Shown here: piece after piece, positions 1 to 9,483 of the stretch | Layout: each line of letters opens with the position of its first letter | Position numbering within the stretch: the stretch's first letter is position 1 | From: Pseudomonadota bacterium | GTDB taxonomy: Bacteria; Pseudomonadota; Alphaproteobacteria; Rhizobiales; Xanthobacteraceae | Reading direction: 5' to 3' | Assembly: GCA_023386885.1 (NCBI GenBank) | Contig: JAEWIX010000040.1 | Location: 62,001 to 126,000 of the forward strand | Length of the DNA: 64,000 bases | Program-made: the position numbers and the translations under genes | Notes under the pieces: model-generated | The model's input: only the letters and a program-made list of their open reading frames with translations | What the model was told of the DNA's origin: nothing | Databases searched by the model: none

Positions 1-63
1 TGTGACGTCTCCGATGACGCAGGCGAATCCAGAACGAAACACAGCGTGCGATCTGTCGTATGA

Positions 64-648
64 TCAGAAGTAACGCTCAGGGATCCGAATATTGTCGCCC
101 GGGTAAACGAGAACAGGCGCTGTCAGCGGGTGAACTTCTTCTATCGTGCTTCCCGATCGGCGAAGATAAACCTTGCCTTCGTTCGCGCGGTAGGTGAATC
201 CGCCGGCGCTTGCGACAGCATCCAGAACCGTCAAGCCATTCCGGTACGGATATTCTCCGCTCTTTTTGACTTCTCCGAGAATGTAATACGGACGATAGGC
301 GGCAACCTCGACGTTCACGCGTGGATCGCGCACGATTCCCTTGGAAAGGGCGGCTCTGATTGCGTGCTCGACCTGTCGTGTTGTCAGTCCGGAAGCCTTT
401 ATATGTCCCGCAAGCGGAATCGAAACGGTTCCCGTGCTGTCGATTTCGTACTCGCCGGTGATATCCTGCTCGCCATAGACCTTGACGCGAATTCTATCGT
501 TCGGGCCAAGGACGTAACTCGGGGATCGAGATGTATGCGCCGCGCGTTCGGCAGCAGATACATCTTGTACATTGAGTACTGCTGCGCCAGCACAGGTGAT
601 AGCGCAGAAGAGCAGCATAAGAATGCATCGTTGCAACATGTCGACCAC
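64..648 (-). CDS. Polysaccharide export outer-membrane protein (Wza/GumB/ExoF type)
   Basis: The 194-residue protein has a hydrophobic N-terminal signal segment (residues 5-33). A polysaccharide export domain follows from about residue 42, starting VLGPNDRIRVKVYGE, then an SLBB-like region (about 118-190) with the YILGEVKKSGEYPY and GLTVLDAVASAGGF signatures. Proteins of this family form the outer-membrane or periplasmic exit channel for exopolysaccharide or capsule. It is short for Wza (about 380 aa) but normal for the one-SLBB GumB/ExoF-like class. The signal segment has no clear lipobox, so lipid attachment is uncertain. It reads toward the window edge, where a Wzc/GumC-type partner may lie. 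A second ATG four codons in (636) could be the true start. Confidence 0.88.
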   Translation of the reverse strand: MVDMLQRCILMLLFCAITCAGAAVLNVQDVSAAERAAHTSRSPSYVLGPNDRIRVKVYGEQDITGEYEIDSTGTVSIPLAGHIKASGLTTRQVEHAIRAALSKGIVRDPRVNVEVAAYRPYYILGEVKKSGEYPYRNGLTVLDAVASAGGFTYRANEGKVYLRRSGSTIEEVHPLTAPVLVYPGDNIRIPERYF

Positions 649-803
649 ATCTGATTAGCGAGCGAGGATTGACGCGATCGCGTCGCGAGGAAGTAAGGCG
701 ACGAAAGACGGCAAAAGAATGTGATGAAAGTTCCATTTGTGAGCGATCGCTCGCCGCAATTATCGCGAGTTGCCCACAAGACTTAAATTGAAGGCGAGAG
801 AAG

Positions 804-1520
804 TCAAAGTACGAGAACGGTCGATGCCTCGATCGCCACGCAAGTAAGCACCCCGCTGCGCCATGCTCCGGTATCAATATTGATTCGATTATGTCGGATG
901 TCCGGATGTGCGACGGGCGTGTGACCGTGCACGACGATCTTGGCATGTCGTTGATCTGATGTCAGGAAATCGTCGCGAATCCAGATCAGGTCCTGCGGAT
1001 CTTGTTGATCCAGGGGGATGCCGGGACGAATGCCGGCATGTACGAACAGATAGTCGCCGCAATAGAAGCTGCTTTGCAAACATTGAAGGAATAATTGATG
1101 TGTTCTTGGAAGTGCCGTTTGCAACAGTCGTTGAGTGGTCGTCGGGGTCGTTGGATCGCAGGATCCCGATGATATTCCATAAGATGCGAGTGTTTGCAGT
1201 CCGCCAAGCTGAAGCCAATGTGGCAGAATGGTGGGATTAATGAGAAAATCTTCGAAGACGCTTTCGTGATTGCCTCGTAGGCAAACGGCGCGGCGGCGAA
1301 TCATCCGGACGGCAAGTTGGTCGATGACGCCTTTTGAATCGGGGCCGCGATCGATGTAGTCGCCAAGATAGACCTCAATGGCTCGCTCGACCGGGCGCCT
1401 GTGAATGTCGTTGTCGATCCGATCGATGATGTCGGCGAGCAGATCGGAGCGACCGTGAATATCGCCGATGGCATACACCCGGATGCCGGGTGGCAGGGCG
1501 CCAAGGGGCGAAGGCTGCAT
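804..1520 (-). CDS. PPP-family metallophosphatase (serine/threonine phosphatase type)
   Basis: The 238-residue protein carries every metal-binding motif of the PPP phosphatase superfamily in order: GDIHGR near residue 18, GDYIDRGPDS near 53, GNHE near 83, and a C-terminal VVHGHTP. These residues bind the dinuclear metal centre that hydrolyses phosphate esters. The size fits the phage-lambda/PrpA-like and diadenosine-tetraphosphatase-like branch. The substrate (phosphoprotein or nucleotide) cannot be told from sequence. It lies between the polysaccharide export gene and the sugar-transferase gene, and related phosphatases often sit in such loci; a role in controlling polysaccharide synthesis is inference. 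Confidence 0.88.
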   Translation of the reverse strand: MQPSPLGALPPGIRVYAIGDIHGRSDLLADIIDRIDNDIHRRPVERAIEVYLGDYIDRGPDSKGVIDQLAVRMIRRRAVCLRGNHESVFEDFLINPTILPHWLQLGGLQTLASYGISSGSCDPTTPTTTQRLLQTALPRTHQLFLQCLQSSFYCGDYLFVHAGIRPGIPLDQQDPQDLIWIRDDFLTSDQRHAKIVVHGHTPVAHPDIRHNRINIDTGAWRSGVLTCVAIEASTVLVL

Positions 1521-1604
1521 TTTTAGGATCCGGAAGCGGGGCGGTCAGCTTGCGAAAAGGCGCTGTTATGTGTCCATCGCGCAAAATCTAGAAGAACACA
1601 AAAT

Positions 1605-1823
1605 CTAGAAGAAAAAGACTTTGATCAAGCCAAGAATTGCGATCCATGCGACGACGTTGGCCAGAATGAGCAAATTCCTGAGCCGTCGGCCCGAGCCGTC
1701 GGCTGGCGCCGTTGACGAAGAGATGTTCGCTTGACCCGCGATCATCGCTCGCTCCGCTGACGATGCGTTTGCGGGGTGTCCGTCGACACCCGGCGTTTCT
1801 GTGTTCTTCAGCTTGGCAATCAT
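1605..1823 (-). CDS. Small membrane-anchored hypothetical protein
   Basis: Starting at the ATG at 1823 gives 72 residues. The first 45 or so are polar and rich in Ala, Ser and Asp. The C-terminus is one strongly hydrophobic helix (about residues 48-69) ending in Phe-Phe-Phe, so this looks like a tail-anchored or single-pass inner-membrane peptide. The same frame is open upstream to 1982, but that extension is rich in Arg and Cys and looks untranslated. The Shine-Dalgarno site is weak. I do not recognise the family. Its place inside the polysaccharide locus makes a link to export possible but unproven. Confidence 0.4.
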   Translation of the reverse strand: MIAKLKNTETPGVDGHPANASSAERAMIAGQANISSSTAPADGSGRRLRNLLILANVVAWIAILGLIKVFFF

Positions 1824-2343
1824 CTTCGGCTCACAGGAGCTGACGGGAACCGCAATGGGCCGGAATAGTATGGAACGGCGTTTAGCTTTTGGTAAATGGC
1901 CTGCCTGAAACGTGATCATAAGGTGCACAAGCCCGCGGCAACAATCGGGCTGGACCCTCCTCGTAAAAATAATCCACGACATGACACTATTTGTGATCTC
2001 GCGCTCGAGCGGACGAGAGGAGCGGGCGGATCATCAAACGAGAGAGGTGCGTGAATCGTCAGGAGGCACACTGCATCAGGCGCCTCATGCGAAACGCGCA
2101 TCGTCTGTTTGGGCCGGTGGCGTTGAAGTGTTGAATGTGCAGTGCGCAAACTTTTCGCTTTCCCGCCCTATTTCTTCCAAAGAAAGCCGGAGAGTGTGCG
2201 TCCACGACAATGACCTGTTGTCGCGCTTACCGATTTGACGAAGCGCCTTTCCGCAAAGCGCGTGATTCAAATTGGGTATCCGAGGAACATTGGGGCGACT
2301 GCGTATTTGTCGTGCTTGCAACATTGAGTCGAGAGCGAGATTA
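1824..2343. other. Non-coding interval upstream of the sugar transferase gene
   Basis: These 520 bases separate the divergent minus-strand genes from the plus-strand polysaccharide genes. Open frames here are short, Arg/Ser-rich and have no recognisable domain. The interval probably holds divergent promoters, but I see no convincing -35/-10 pair or hairpin. Confidence 0.4.
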
Positions 2344-3096
2344 ATGTCGTCTACAGCTACAGCACGCTCGGCTGGAAACAACGTCACGCCGATGTGGAGG
2401 TCGCAGAATCTCATTTCGACGCGGCCCGTAGGATATGTTCGAAGAGGCGCTTATCACCCTCGAGGCCGGAGTGCCCCGACGCGTGGTGAACCTGCATCAT
2501 CGCACGCGAAGCGAGCATTTGACGTCGTCGCCGCGTCGTTGGCGCTGATCTTTTTTGCTCCGCTCTTCCTGGGAATCATGATTGCGATCAAGACGACATC
2601 GCGCGGACCTGCTTTCTTTCGTCAGTACCGCCACGGCTATCGCAACAGTCTGTTCAAGATTTACAAATTCCGGACGATGCGAGTTGCGGACGGCGATCCC
2701 GCGGGGGTTAAGCAGACCGTAGCCGACGATCCAAGAGTTACTGCGATCGGTCGCATACTTCGTCGAACCAGTCTCGATGAGATTCCACAGCTGATCAATG
2801 TCATTAAGGGAGATATGTCGCTGGTGGGGCCGCGGCCACACGTGCCGGGTATGCTCGCCGCCGACATTCGCTACGAAGAGCTGGTTCCCTACTATTTCCA
2901 GCGACACATCGCACGTCCGGGGATCACGGGCCTTGCTCAGGTGAGCGGCTGTCGGGGAAGCACCGCCGAGCCGGATCTGGCGATCAAGCGCATCGACTAT
3001 GATCTCGACTACATCGAAAAATGGTCGTTTCAGATGGACGTCGAGGTGCTGTTGCGAACGGTTCGACGTGAATTCTTGTCGGGATCCGGATCCTGA
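2344..3096 (+). CDS. Undecaprenyl-phosphate sugar phosphotransferase (ExoY-like)
   Basis: This is a bacterial sugar transferase (PF02397), which moves a hexose-1-phosphate from a nucleotide sugar to undecaprenyl phosphate and so primes repeat-unit assembly at the inner membrane. The 250-residue form has one membrane segment (about residues 64-86). It then shows the family signatures FKIYKFRTMRV, the SLDEIPQLINVIKGDMSLVG block with VGPRPH, and the ARPGITGLAQVSG block. It lacks the N-terminal multi-spanning region of WbaP-type enzymes, like rhizobial ExoY. I chose the ATG at 2344 because the open frame before it is Arg-rich and unlike the family. It heads the plus-strand run with manC, fkbM and ugd. 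Confidence 0.92.
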   Translation: MSSTATARSAGNNVTPMWRSQNLISTRPVGYVRRGAYHPRGRSAPTRGEPASSHAKRAFDVVAASLALIFFAPLFLGIMIAIKTTSRGPAFFRQYRHGYRNSLFKIYKFRTMRVADGDPAGVKQTVADDPRVTAIGRILRRTSLDEIPQLINVIKGDMSLVGPRPHVPGMLAADIRYEELVPYYFQRHIARPGITGLAQVSGCRGSTAEPDLAIKRIDYDLDYIEKWSFQMDVEVLLRTVRREFLSGSGS

Positions 3097-3138
3097 CGCA
3101 CCGTCCTGGCCGTACGCGGCGCATCCCGAGGTAGAACG

Positions 3139-4569
3139 ATGATGAAGCGATCAGGCCGGATCATTCCGGTTCTGCTATCCGGTGGCGCCGGAACACGACT
3201 TTGGCCGCTGTCGCGCGAAGCTTGTCCGAAGCAGCTATTGTCATTGCTCGGCGAGAAGACGCTGTTGCAGCAGGCCGCGTTGCGGGTGAAAGATGCCACG
3301 CTATTTGACGATCCGATCGTCGTTGCGAATGTCGAGCATCGTTTTGCGATAGCCGATCAGTTGCGCGCGGTTGGCGTCATCGATCCGGTCATGATTCTGG
3401 AGCCGGTCGGTCGAAATACGGCCGCGGCGATTACGGTGGCTGCGCTGGTTGCCAGCGAACGCAATCCGGATTCCGTCATTCTGGTGACGCCGGTCGACCA
3501 TTGGATCAAGGATGCGGCTGAGTTTCAGGCTGCCATCGAGACGGGTCTCTCGGCGGCAGAACGCGGAAAGCTGACATTGTTCGGCATCAAACCCACGCAG
3601 CCGGCGACTGGATTTGGCTATATCCGCATCGGAAAGCCGTTGACCGCTGCCGGCGCGAACCAGGTTGCGGGATTTGTAGAGAAACCCGGTCAGGAGCTTG
3701 CGCAGAGGCTCCTTGACGCCGGCGATCATGCTTGGAACAGCGGAATCTTCCTGCTGCCGGTTCGCGTTCTTCTCAAGGAAATGCAAAAGCTTGCGCCGGA
3801 CGTGCTGAATGCCTGCAAGGCGGCTTTGGCGCGCGGAACCAAGGATCTCGACTTCCTTCGTCTGGATGAGACGACGTTCAGTTCCAGCCCATCCATTTCG
3901 ATCGACTATGCTGTGATGGAGAAGACGGATCACGCGGCCGTGGTGCCCACCGATTTCGGTTGGAGCGACGTCGGGAGTTGGTCTGCCTTGTGGGATGTCG
4001 GCGACAAGGATGGCGGTGGAAACGTCGTCGTCGGCGATGTTGTGGTGGAAGACGCAAGCGGCTGCTACGTTCGCGGCGAGGGACCGCTGGTCGCGGCACT
4101 TGGCATTCGCGATCTTGTCATTACGGCAACGCCCGATGTCGTGCTGGTTACGACCAAGGAGCGAGACCAGGATGTCGGTAAGCTGGTTCGGCAGTTGAAG
4201 ACGAACGGGCATCGCGCGGCAACCGAAGCCCAGCGCGTCAATCGACCATGGGGCTACTATCAGTCGATCCACGCCGGTGACCGCTTTCAGGTGAAGCGAA
4301 TCACGGTCAATCCGGGGGCGAAACTCTCGCTCCAGAAGCACTACCATCGCGCGGAGCACTGGATCGTCGTGAACGGTACCGCCGTGGTGACGCGCGACGA
4401 TGAGCAAATCCTGCTCCGTGAAAATGAATCGATCTTCGTGCCGCTCGGTTGCATGCACCGCCTGGAAAATCCGGGCAAGGTCCCACTCAACCTGATCGAG
4501 GTGCAGTCGGGTCCGTATCTGGGCGAGGACGATATCGTTCGAACCGAAGATATCTATCACAGGGTCTGA
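3139..4569 (+). CDS. manC: Mannose-1-phosphate guanylyltransferase / mannose-6-phosphate isomerase (bifunctional, type II)
   Basis: The 476-residue protein matches the full length of the ManC/CpsB/AlgA/XanB family. The N-terminal nucleotidyltransferase domain has LLSGGAGTRLWPLSREACPK at residues 13-32, with the GTP-binding GGAGTRLWP motif, and the NSGIF segment. The C-terminal domain (about 360-475) is the type II isomerase cupin with PWGYY, GAKLSLQKHYHRAEHW and the VPLGCMHRLENPG metal site. Together the activities take fructose-6-phosphate products to GDP-mannose. It starts 42 bases after the sugar transferase, so the polymer probably contains mannose or a derivative of it. Confidence 0.93.
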   Translation: MMKRSGRIIPVLLSGGAGTRLWPLSREACPKQLLSLLGEKTLLQQAALRVKDATLFDDPIVVANVEHRFAIADQLRAVGVIDPVMILEPVGRNTAAAITVAALVASERNPDSVILVTPVDHWIKDAAEFQAAIETGLSAAERGKLTLFGIKPTQPATGFGYIRIGKPLTAAGANQVAGFVEKPGQELAQRLLDAGDHAWNSGIFLLPVRVLLKEMQKLAPDVLNACKAALARGTKDLDFLRLDETTFSSSPSISIDYAVMEKTDHAAVVPTDFGWSDVGSWSALWDVGDKDGGGNVVVGDVVVEDASGCYVRGEGPLVAALGIRDLVITATPDVVLVTTKERDQDVGKLVRQLKTNGHRAATEAQRVNRPWGYYQSIHAGDRFQVKRITVNPGAKLSLQKHYHRAEHWIVVNGTAVVTRDDEQILLRENESIFVPLGCMHRLENPGKVPLNLIEVQSGPYLGEDDIVRTEDIYHRV

Positions 4570-4640
4570 ATGACGACGTCGCACCGCGATGCGCATTTCA
4601 TCTCCTGCGCCGCACGATGTGGCAAGGAAGGAGTGGCGGC

Positions 4641-5432
4641 ATGAATCCGATTCGATCGACCAAGAACATGATCAAGACAGCCTTTCCGTCGTTCTGGCTC
4701 CGCTGGCACCTGATGCGCCGTCCAAAAACGGCCGAGGTCGAACTTTCCGTTCTTCATAAGGTGGTTCCCCTGGATGCCGTTGCGGTCGACGTGGGAGCGA
4801 ACTGCGGCCTCTACACGCGCGAACTCGCGCAGATGTCGAAGTGCGTTCATGCATTCGAGCCGTCAAGCGACATGGCCGACGTGCTGCGTCATACGTCCGC
4901 CGGCAATGTTCGCGTCCATGAAATCGCATTGTCGGACCGTGAAGGGCAGGCGGAGCTTTTCATCCCGGCCGGAGAGGCTGGTTTGGTTCATGGACTTGCT
5001 TCCATCGAGCCGCAGTCGGATCTATCCACGAAATCCGGTTTGGCGACGCCGGTTACGACTGCGCGACTGGATGACGTCGTTCAAGAGCGCGTGGCCTTCG
5101 TGAAAATCGATGTCGAGGGACATGAACTCAGCGTGCTGAACGGAGCGACGGATTTGCTTGAGCGGAGCCAGCCGGTGTTTCTGGTTGAAGCGGAGGACCG
5201 ACATCGGCCCGGAGCGACGCAATCCATATTCGAGTTCTTTCGCAATCGATCGTATCGAGGATTCTTTCTGGAGGATGGAGACGTCGTGTCGGTCGACCAT
5301 TTCGATGTCGAGATTTTCCAGGATGCGGACTCTCTTCTTCCGAACGGAGGCCGTAAGCGAGGTCGCTCCTACGTGAACAACTTCTTTTTCTTTCCGCCAA
5401 CTCAGGACGGATACGCCATTCTGAGCGCTTGA
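4641..5432 (+). CDS. FkbM-family SAM-dependent methyltransferase
   Basis: The ATG at 4641 follows a strong Shine-Dalgarno stretch (AAGGAAGGAG, 4624-4633), so the longer frame that overlaps manC is rejected. The 263-residue product has the Rossmann SAM-binding motif VAVDVGANCGLYTRELA around residues 46-62 and the FkbM-domain signature VAFVKIDVEGHELSVLNGA near 153-171. FkbM-type enzymes methylate hydroxyl groups, often of sugars, in polysaccharide and secondary-metabolite pathways. In this operon an O-methyl transfer to the exopolysaccharide is the natural inference; the substrate is unknown. Confidence 0.88.
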   Translation: MNPIRSTKNMIKTAFPSFWLRWHLMRRPKTAEVELSVLHKVVPLDAVAVDVGANCGLYTRELAQMSKCVHAFEPSSDMADVLRHTSAGNVRVHEIALSDREGQAELFIPAGEAGLVHGLASIEPQSDLSTKSGLATPVTTARLDDVVQERVAFVKIDVEGHELSVLNGATDLLERSQPVFLVEAEDRHRPGATQSIFEFFRNRSYRGFFLEDGDVVSVDHFDVEIFQDADSLLPNGGRKRGRSYVNNFFFFPPTQDGYAILSA

Positions 5433-5507
5433 GATCAATCTCGGAGTTCTGTCGCGTTTGCGCGAACAAGCGCCACGGACGAACTCGGATACAGGAGATC
5501 CCAGTCA

Positions 5508-6830
5508 ATGCGAATTGCCATGATCGGAGCAGGTTACGTTGGCCTGGTGTCGGGAGCTTGCTTTGCCGATTTCGGGCATCACGTCACATGCGTGGACAAG
5601 GATGACGGAAAGATCGAGGCGCTCAACGGCGGCGAAATACCAATCTATGAGCCGGGCCTCTCGGACCTTGTGGCGAGTAACGTACGGCAACGTCGACTGG
5701 CATTCTCGACCGATCTCAAGGCCGCGGTTGCCGAAACTGAAGTTGTCTTCATTGCGGTCGGTACGCCGTCGCGGCGTGGCGACGGCCACGCGGACCTGTC
5801 ATATGTGTATGACGTTGCGCGGGAGCTGGCCGGCGCATTGTCCGGGAAGTTCACGGTCATTGTGACGAAGTCCACCGTGCCGGTTGGAACGGGTGATGAG
5901 GTCGAGCGGATCATTCGCGACGAAAATCCGAATGCCGATTTCGCGGTGGTTTCCAATCCCGAATTCCTTCGGGAAGGTGCTGCGATCCGGGACTTCAAAC
6001 ATCCTGACCGGATCGTCATCGGAAGCGAAGACAAGCGTGCTGCTGCGATCATGGGAGAGGTCTATCGGCCGCTTTATCTCAACGCGGCGCCAATTCTCCA
6101 TACGAATCGTCGCACCGCGGAGCTGACCAAGTATGCGGCAAACTCGTTTCTCGCCACGAAGATCACATTCATCAATGAGGTTTCCGATCTGGCCGAGAAG
6201 GTTGGCGCGAACATTCAGGATGTTGCGCGCGGAATTGGTCTGGACAATCGGATCGGCTCGAAATTTCTTCATGCCGGTCCCGGTTTCGGCGGTTCGTGTT
6301 TTCCGAAGGATGCAATGGCGCTTATCAAGACCGGACAGGACAATGAAGCGCCTCTCCGCATCGTCGAAACCGTCGTTGCCGTCAACGATCAGCGCAAGCG
6401 AGCGATGGCGCGCAAGGTGGCGAACGCCTTTGGGGGCAACATCCGCGGAAAGTCGATCGCCGTGCTGGGCGTCACCTTCAAGCCGAATACGGACGATATG
6501 CGCGATGCGCCATCCATTCCGTTGATCACGGCGTTGCAGGACATGGGTGCCAACGTGAGGGTGTTCGATCCGGTCGGAATGGGGCAGGCACGAAGAGTTT
6601 TAACCGACGTTTCCTTTTGCGACGATGCACAGGATTGTGCGCGGGGAGCCCATGCACTCGTGGTCGTCACCGAGTGGGAACAGTTTCGCGCGTTGGACTT
6701 GGGTGAGCTGGCAGCCATCATGGCATGCCCGGTCATCATCGATCTGCGGAACATTTATTCACCGGAAGACGCGATGCGAAATGGATTCCACTATTGCGGT
6801 GTCGGGCGTCCTCAGCCGGTAACTTACTGA
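5508..6830 (+). CDS. ugd: UDP-glucose 6-dehydrogenase
   Basis: The 440-residue protein oxidises UDP-glucose to UDP-glucuronate with two NAD+. It begins with the NAD-binding Rossmann motif GAGYVGL, carries the mid-domain helix around EFLREGAA, and has the catalytic-cysteine motif FGGSCFPKD near residue 262. The C-terminal UDP-binding domain includes GVTFKPNTDDMRDAPS. Length and motifs are complete. ACAGGAG lies 11 bases before the start. It should feed the UDP-glucuronate 4-epimerase-like gene found broken downstream on the other strand. Confidence 0.95.
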   Translation: MRIAMIGAGYVGLVSGACFADFGHHVTCVDKDDGKIEALNGGEIPIYEPGLSDLVASNVRQRRLAFSTDLKAAVAETEVVFIAVGTPSRRGDGHADLSYVYDVARELAGALSGKFTVIVTKSTVPVGTGDEVERIIRDENPNADFAVVSNPEFLREGAAIRDFKHPDRIVIGSEDKRAAAIMGEVYRPLYLNAAPILHTNRRTAELTKYAANSFLATKITFINEVSDLAEKVGANIQDVARGIGLDNRIGSKFLHAGPGFGGSCFPKDAMALIKTGQDNEAPLRIVETVVAVNDQRKRAMARKVANAFGGNIRGKSIAVLGVTFKPNTDDMRDAPSIPLITALQDMGANVRVFDPVGMGQARRVLTDVSFCDDAQDCARGAHALVVVTEWEQFRALDLGELAAIMACPVIIDLRNIYSPEDAMRNGFHYCGVGRPQPVTY

Positions 6831-7010
6831 GGAAACTTCAAGATGTCGGTTGTTAATTGATTGATGACGTCGGGCCGGTTCCATGCTTAGTCGCTGTTCC
6901 GGCTGTATCGGGTCAAAGAAATCTCGCAATCGAGCGGTAAGCTTCCGAACGTCTGCCGTATTCGTTTGAGACTATCCTCATGGTCCGCGAGGGTTGCTGC
7001 ATTGAAAGAA

Positions 7011-7400
7011 ATGTTAGGTCAGGTTTTTCGCGGTCGCGGTGCATTGTTTCGTACGCGGTCGCGGGATCGGGATCGTCAGTCCGATGTCGCGAACGTCACT
7101 CTCGTTGCTAACGCAATCAATCAGGCGTTGACGGCCGCGATCTCCGAGCGAACCGGTCTTGCGCGACGTGTCGCGGATGTTCTGTCACGCGCAGCAGTGA
7201 CCGTCGGCAACAACGTCGATGAATACATCGATCGCGACGATGGAGACGCGAGCTACCTGAACAAGATGGATAGCGAAATTCAAAGCGGTCAAGATCGGCT
7301 GAAACAGCTCGACCATAACATCGCGCAGTTCGAAGCGCTGAAGGTGGAGCTCTTGCTCAAGTTCCCGGATCTGCAGGCTGGAAGCGATGAACCCGGATGA
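7011..7400 (+). CDS. Hypothetical protein with C-terminal helical region
   Basis: The 129-residue frame from the ATG at 7011 is Arg-rich at its N-terminus. It then has a long amphipathic stretch around the TLVANAINQALTAAISERTG segment and a Gln/Leu-rich C-terminal helix (about residues 90-120) likely to form a coiled coil. No family is recognised. The frame can be extended to TTG codons at 7002 or 6966; GAGGG before 7002 makes that start possible. It sits 180 bases after ugd and converges with the broken epimerase gene. Balanced amino-acid use suggests a real gene. Confidence 0.55.
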   Translation: MLGQVFRGRGALFRTRSRDRDRQSDVANVTLVANAINQALTAAISERTGLARRVADVLSRAAVTVGNNVDEYIDRDDGDASYLNKMDSEIQSGQDRLKQLDHNIAQFEALKVELLLKFPDLQAGSDEPG

Positions 7401-7496
7401 TGTCCCGTCCGGCCCTCCATCCCTGACGAGTGCCTGGCTTTGCGTGCGGTGGATGGTCTTCGCATCTCTCGAAGAATCGAAGAGTTATTCCGCGAG

Positions 7497-8518
7497 CTAC
7501 CGATTGGCGTATTCGCGATACCATTGCACGAAGCGGGCAACGCCTTCGCGCACGGCGGTCTGTGGTTGATAACCGACGCCTGAGGCAATCAGGCTGACAT
7601 CTGCAAAGGTACTTGGTACGTCGCCTGGCTGCATCGGCAGCAACTCCCTGATCGCCTTTTTGTTCAGCGCGGCCTCGATCGCTTCGATGAATTCCGACAG
7701 CATAACCGGCTTGCTGTTGCCGATATTGAAAATTCTGAAGGGGGCGCTGCTCGTCGCCGGATCCGGATGTAGACCGTCCCAAGCCGGATTTGGACGCGCA
7801 ATGTCGTCGCTGGTGCGCAAGATTCCGTCGATGATGTCATCGATATAGGTAAAATCGCGCATGTGCTCGCCGTTGTTGAACAGCTTGATCGGTTCATCGG
7901 CAAAGATACTCTTGGTGAACAGAAACGGCGCCATATCCGGCCGCCCCCATGGCCCATAGACCGTGAAGAAGCGCAGGCCGGTGGTCGGCAACCGAAACAA
8001 GTGACTGTAGCTGTGCGCCATCAGTTCGTTGGCGCGCTTGGTGGCCGCATAGAACTGCACTGGATGGTTCGCGCCGTCATGCTCGCTAAATGGCATTTTG
8101 GTGTGGCGCCATAAACGCTGCTTGTGCTGGCGTAGACAAGGTGGGCCGTCCGTGCCTCACGACAGGATTCCAGAAGATTCGTGAATGCGACGATATTGCT
8201 TTCGACGTAAGCGCGCGGATTTTCCAGGCTGTAGCGCACGCCGGCCTGTGCCGCGAGATGTATGACGCGATCGAATTGATGTTCGGCAAAGCAATGCTCA
8301 AGCGTGCGGCGGTCGGCCAGATCGGCGCGAATGAATCGATAGCTGCCAGGCGATCGTTCAGCGACCTCGTCCAGCGCCTTGAGGCGCGCTTGCTTCAGGG
8401 CAGGGTCGTAGTAGTCATTGACGATATCGATCCCGATGACCGAGTCACCACGTTCCAGCAGCCGCTTCGCCGTGTGGAAACCAATAAAGCCAGCGTTGCC
8501 GGTCACCAGCACCTGCAT
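7497..8518 (-). pseudogene. UDP-glucuronate 4-epimerase-like NAD-dependent epimerase, frameshifted
   Basis: Two overlapping frames together make one epimerase of about 340 residues. The upstream part (start at 8518) has the NAD-binding motif VTGNAGFIGFHTAKRLLERG and continues to YASTSSVYGA. The downstream part (7497-8096) resumes at MPFSEHDGANHPVQFYAATK with the catalytic YxxxK (YAATK), VYGPWGRPDM and YIDDII. Related enzymes read GAN-TKMPFSE here. The sequence lacks one base at about 8104, inside what should be an AAC codon. A single deletion therefore splits an otherwise intact gene. The enzyme would convert UDP-glucuronate to UDP-galacturonate. A sequencing error is possible; if the shift is real, UDP-galacturonate would have to come from another gene. 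Confidence 0.88.
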
Positions 8519-8919
8519 CGGACGTCCTTCCTTTCATTGACTCGTGTGTATCGACAATGACGTCGTTCCAGAGGACTCGAAACAGGTGAATCGGCTCGGC
8601 CATCAGTGCGGCGTACCTGCATGGGGGATAGTCGATGTCGATGACTGGCAGATTGCATATCGGATCGATTCACGCAGTATCCTTGGCTGGAAACACGGCG
8701 GGATTGCGAAAGCTGTCGGCTTGACGCACCGTGACGGTAACATCGGCTTCCAACGATCAGTTGTGGCCAATCTTCAGTTTATCAACCCGGCCGTAAAGAA
8801 ATCTGACGTAGCGCAGTGAGTTCGCCGGTGCTTCACGACGGACTTTTTTCTGACTGTTGAACTTCTCGATTTTCTTTTCCCATCGGCGTTCGGTGTCCAT
8901 TCAACTGGCGCGCATCGAT
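8519..8919. other. Intergenic interval, no supported gene
   Basis: This 400-base interval lies between the start of the broken epimerase gene and the 3' end of ectR. A 91-codon plus-strand frame (8544-8819) is present, but it has no ribosome-binding site, no recognisable motif and no homology I can recall. I see no hairpin or repeat. Confidence 0.4.
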
Positions 8920-9468
8920 TTACTTCGGCTGGGACCGATCGATGGCGCCGCTGTCCAGCAGCGGTGCGGCATCGATGTGTTGTGCATCCATAAGCAAGGC
9001 AAGCCGCTCAACAGCCGACAGAATCATTGCCTGCTCCCACTGCGGCAACTCGATGAAGCGTTCAGTGAAGGTTAGGTGAAGCAGATCGGGTGCGTTCGCC
9101 ACGACATCTCTGCCCGCTGCAGTGGCGGTCAGCAGAAGCTGGCGCTTGTCGCGGGCATTGCGCTGGCGCTGTACCAGGCCGAGAGCAACAAGTCGATCGA
9201 CGATCGTCGTGATCGTTGCCTGGCTGAACTGCAGCGCCTGCGCAATGACACCCGGTGTCGTTTTCGGGTGCGCGTCGATCTCACGCAGCACCAGCCATTG
9301 CGATGTGGTGAGGCCGGTCGCGACGGCCAGTTGGCGGCTGCCGATCTCGGTTGCCCGCAGCACCCGTCGCAGGGCGCGTAACGTCAATGAGGGGATTTCT
9401 GACTTCATGCGCCTGTACATAGCGCTGCCGCCGAGCCGAGGCGAATCGTGGATGGTTCCGGTTAACAT
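8920..9468 (-). CDS. ectR: MarR-family regulator of ectoine genes (EctR-like)
   Basis: The protein is a MarR-type winged-helix regulator of up to 182 residues. The helix-turn-helix lies around LTTSQWLVLREI and TPGVIAQALQFSQATITTIVDRLVALGLV, followed by the wing QRNARDKRQLLLTATAAG. EctR1-type MarR proteins are known to repress ect operons from a divergent or adjacent position. Here the gene is divergent from ectABCD-ask, so it is probably the osmolarity-linked repressor. The ATG at 9468 is one start; one at 9420 is also possible. A 14-bp palindrome lies just upstream at 9484-9497. Confidence 0.9.
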   Translation of the reverse strand: MLTGTIHDSPRLGGSAMYRRMKSEIPSLTLRALRRVLRATEIGSRQLAVATGLTTSQWLVLREIDAHPKTTPGVIAQALQFSQATITTIVDRLVALGLVQRQRNARDKRQLLLTATAAGRDVVANAPDLLHLTFTERFIELPQWEQAMILSAVERLALLMDAQHIDAAPLLDSGAIDRSQPK

Positions 9469-9483
9469 TCTTCAAAAATCATT

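Noticed and set aside
8544..8819. A 91-codon frame between the epimerase and ectR genes
   Set aside because: No ribosome-binding site, no recognisable motif, and nothing conserved that I recall.
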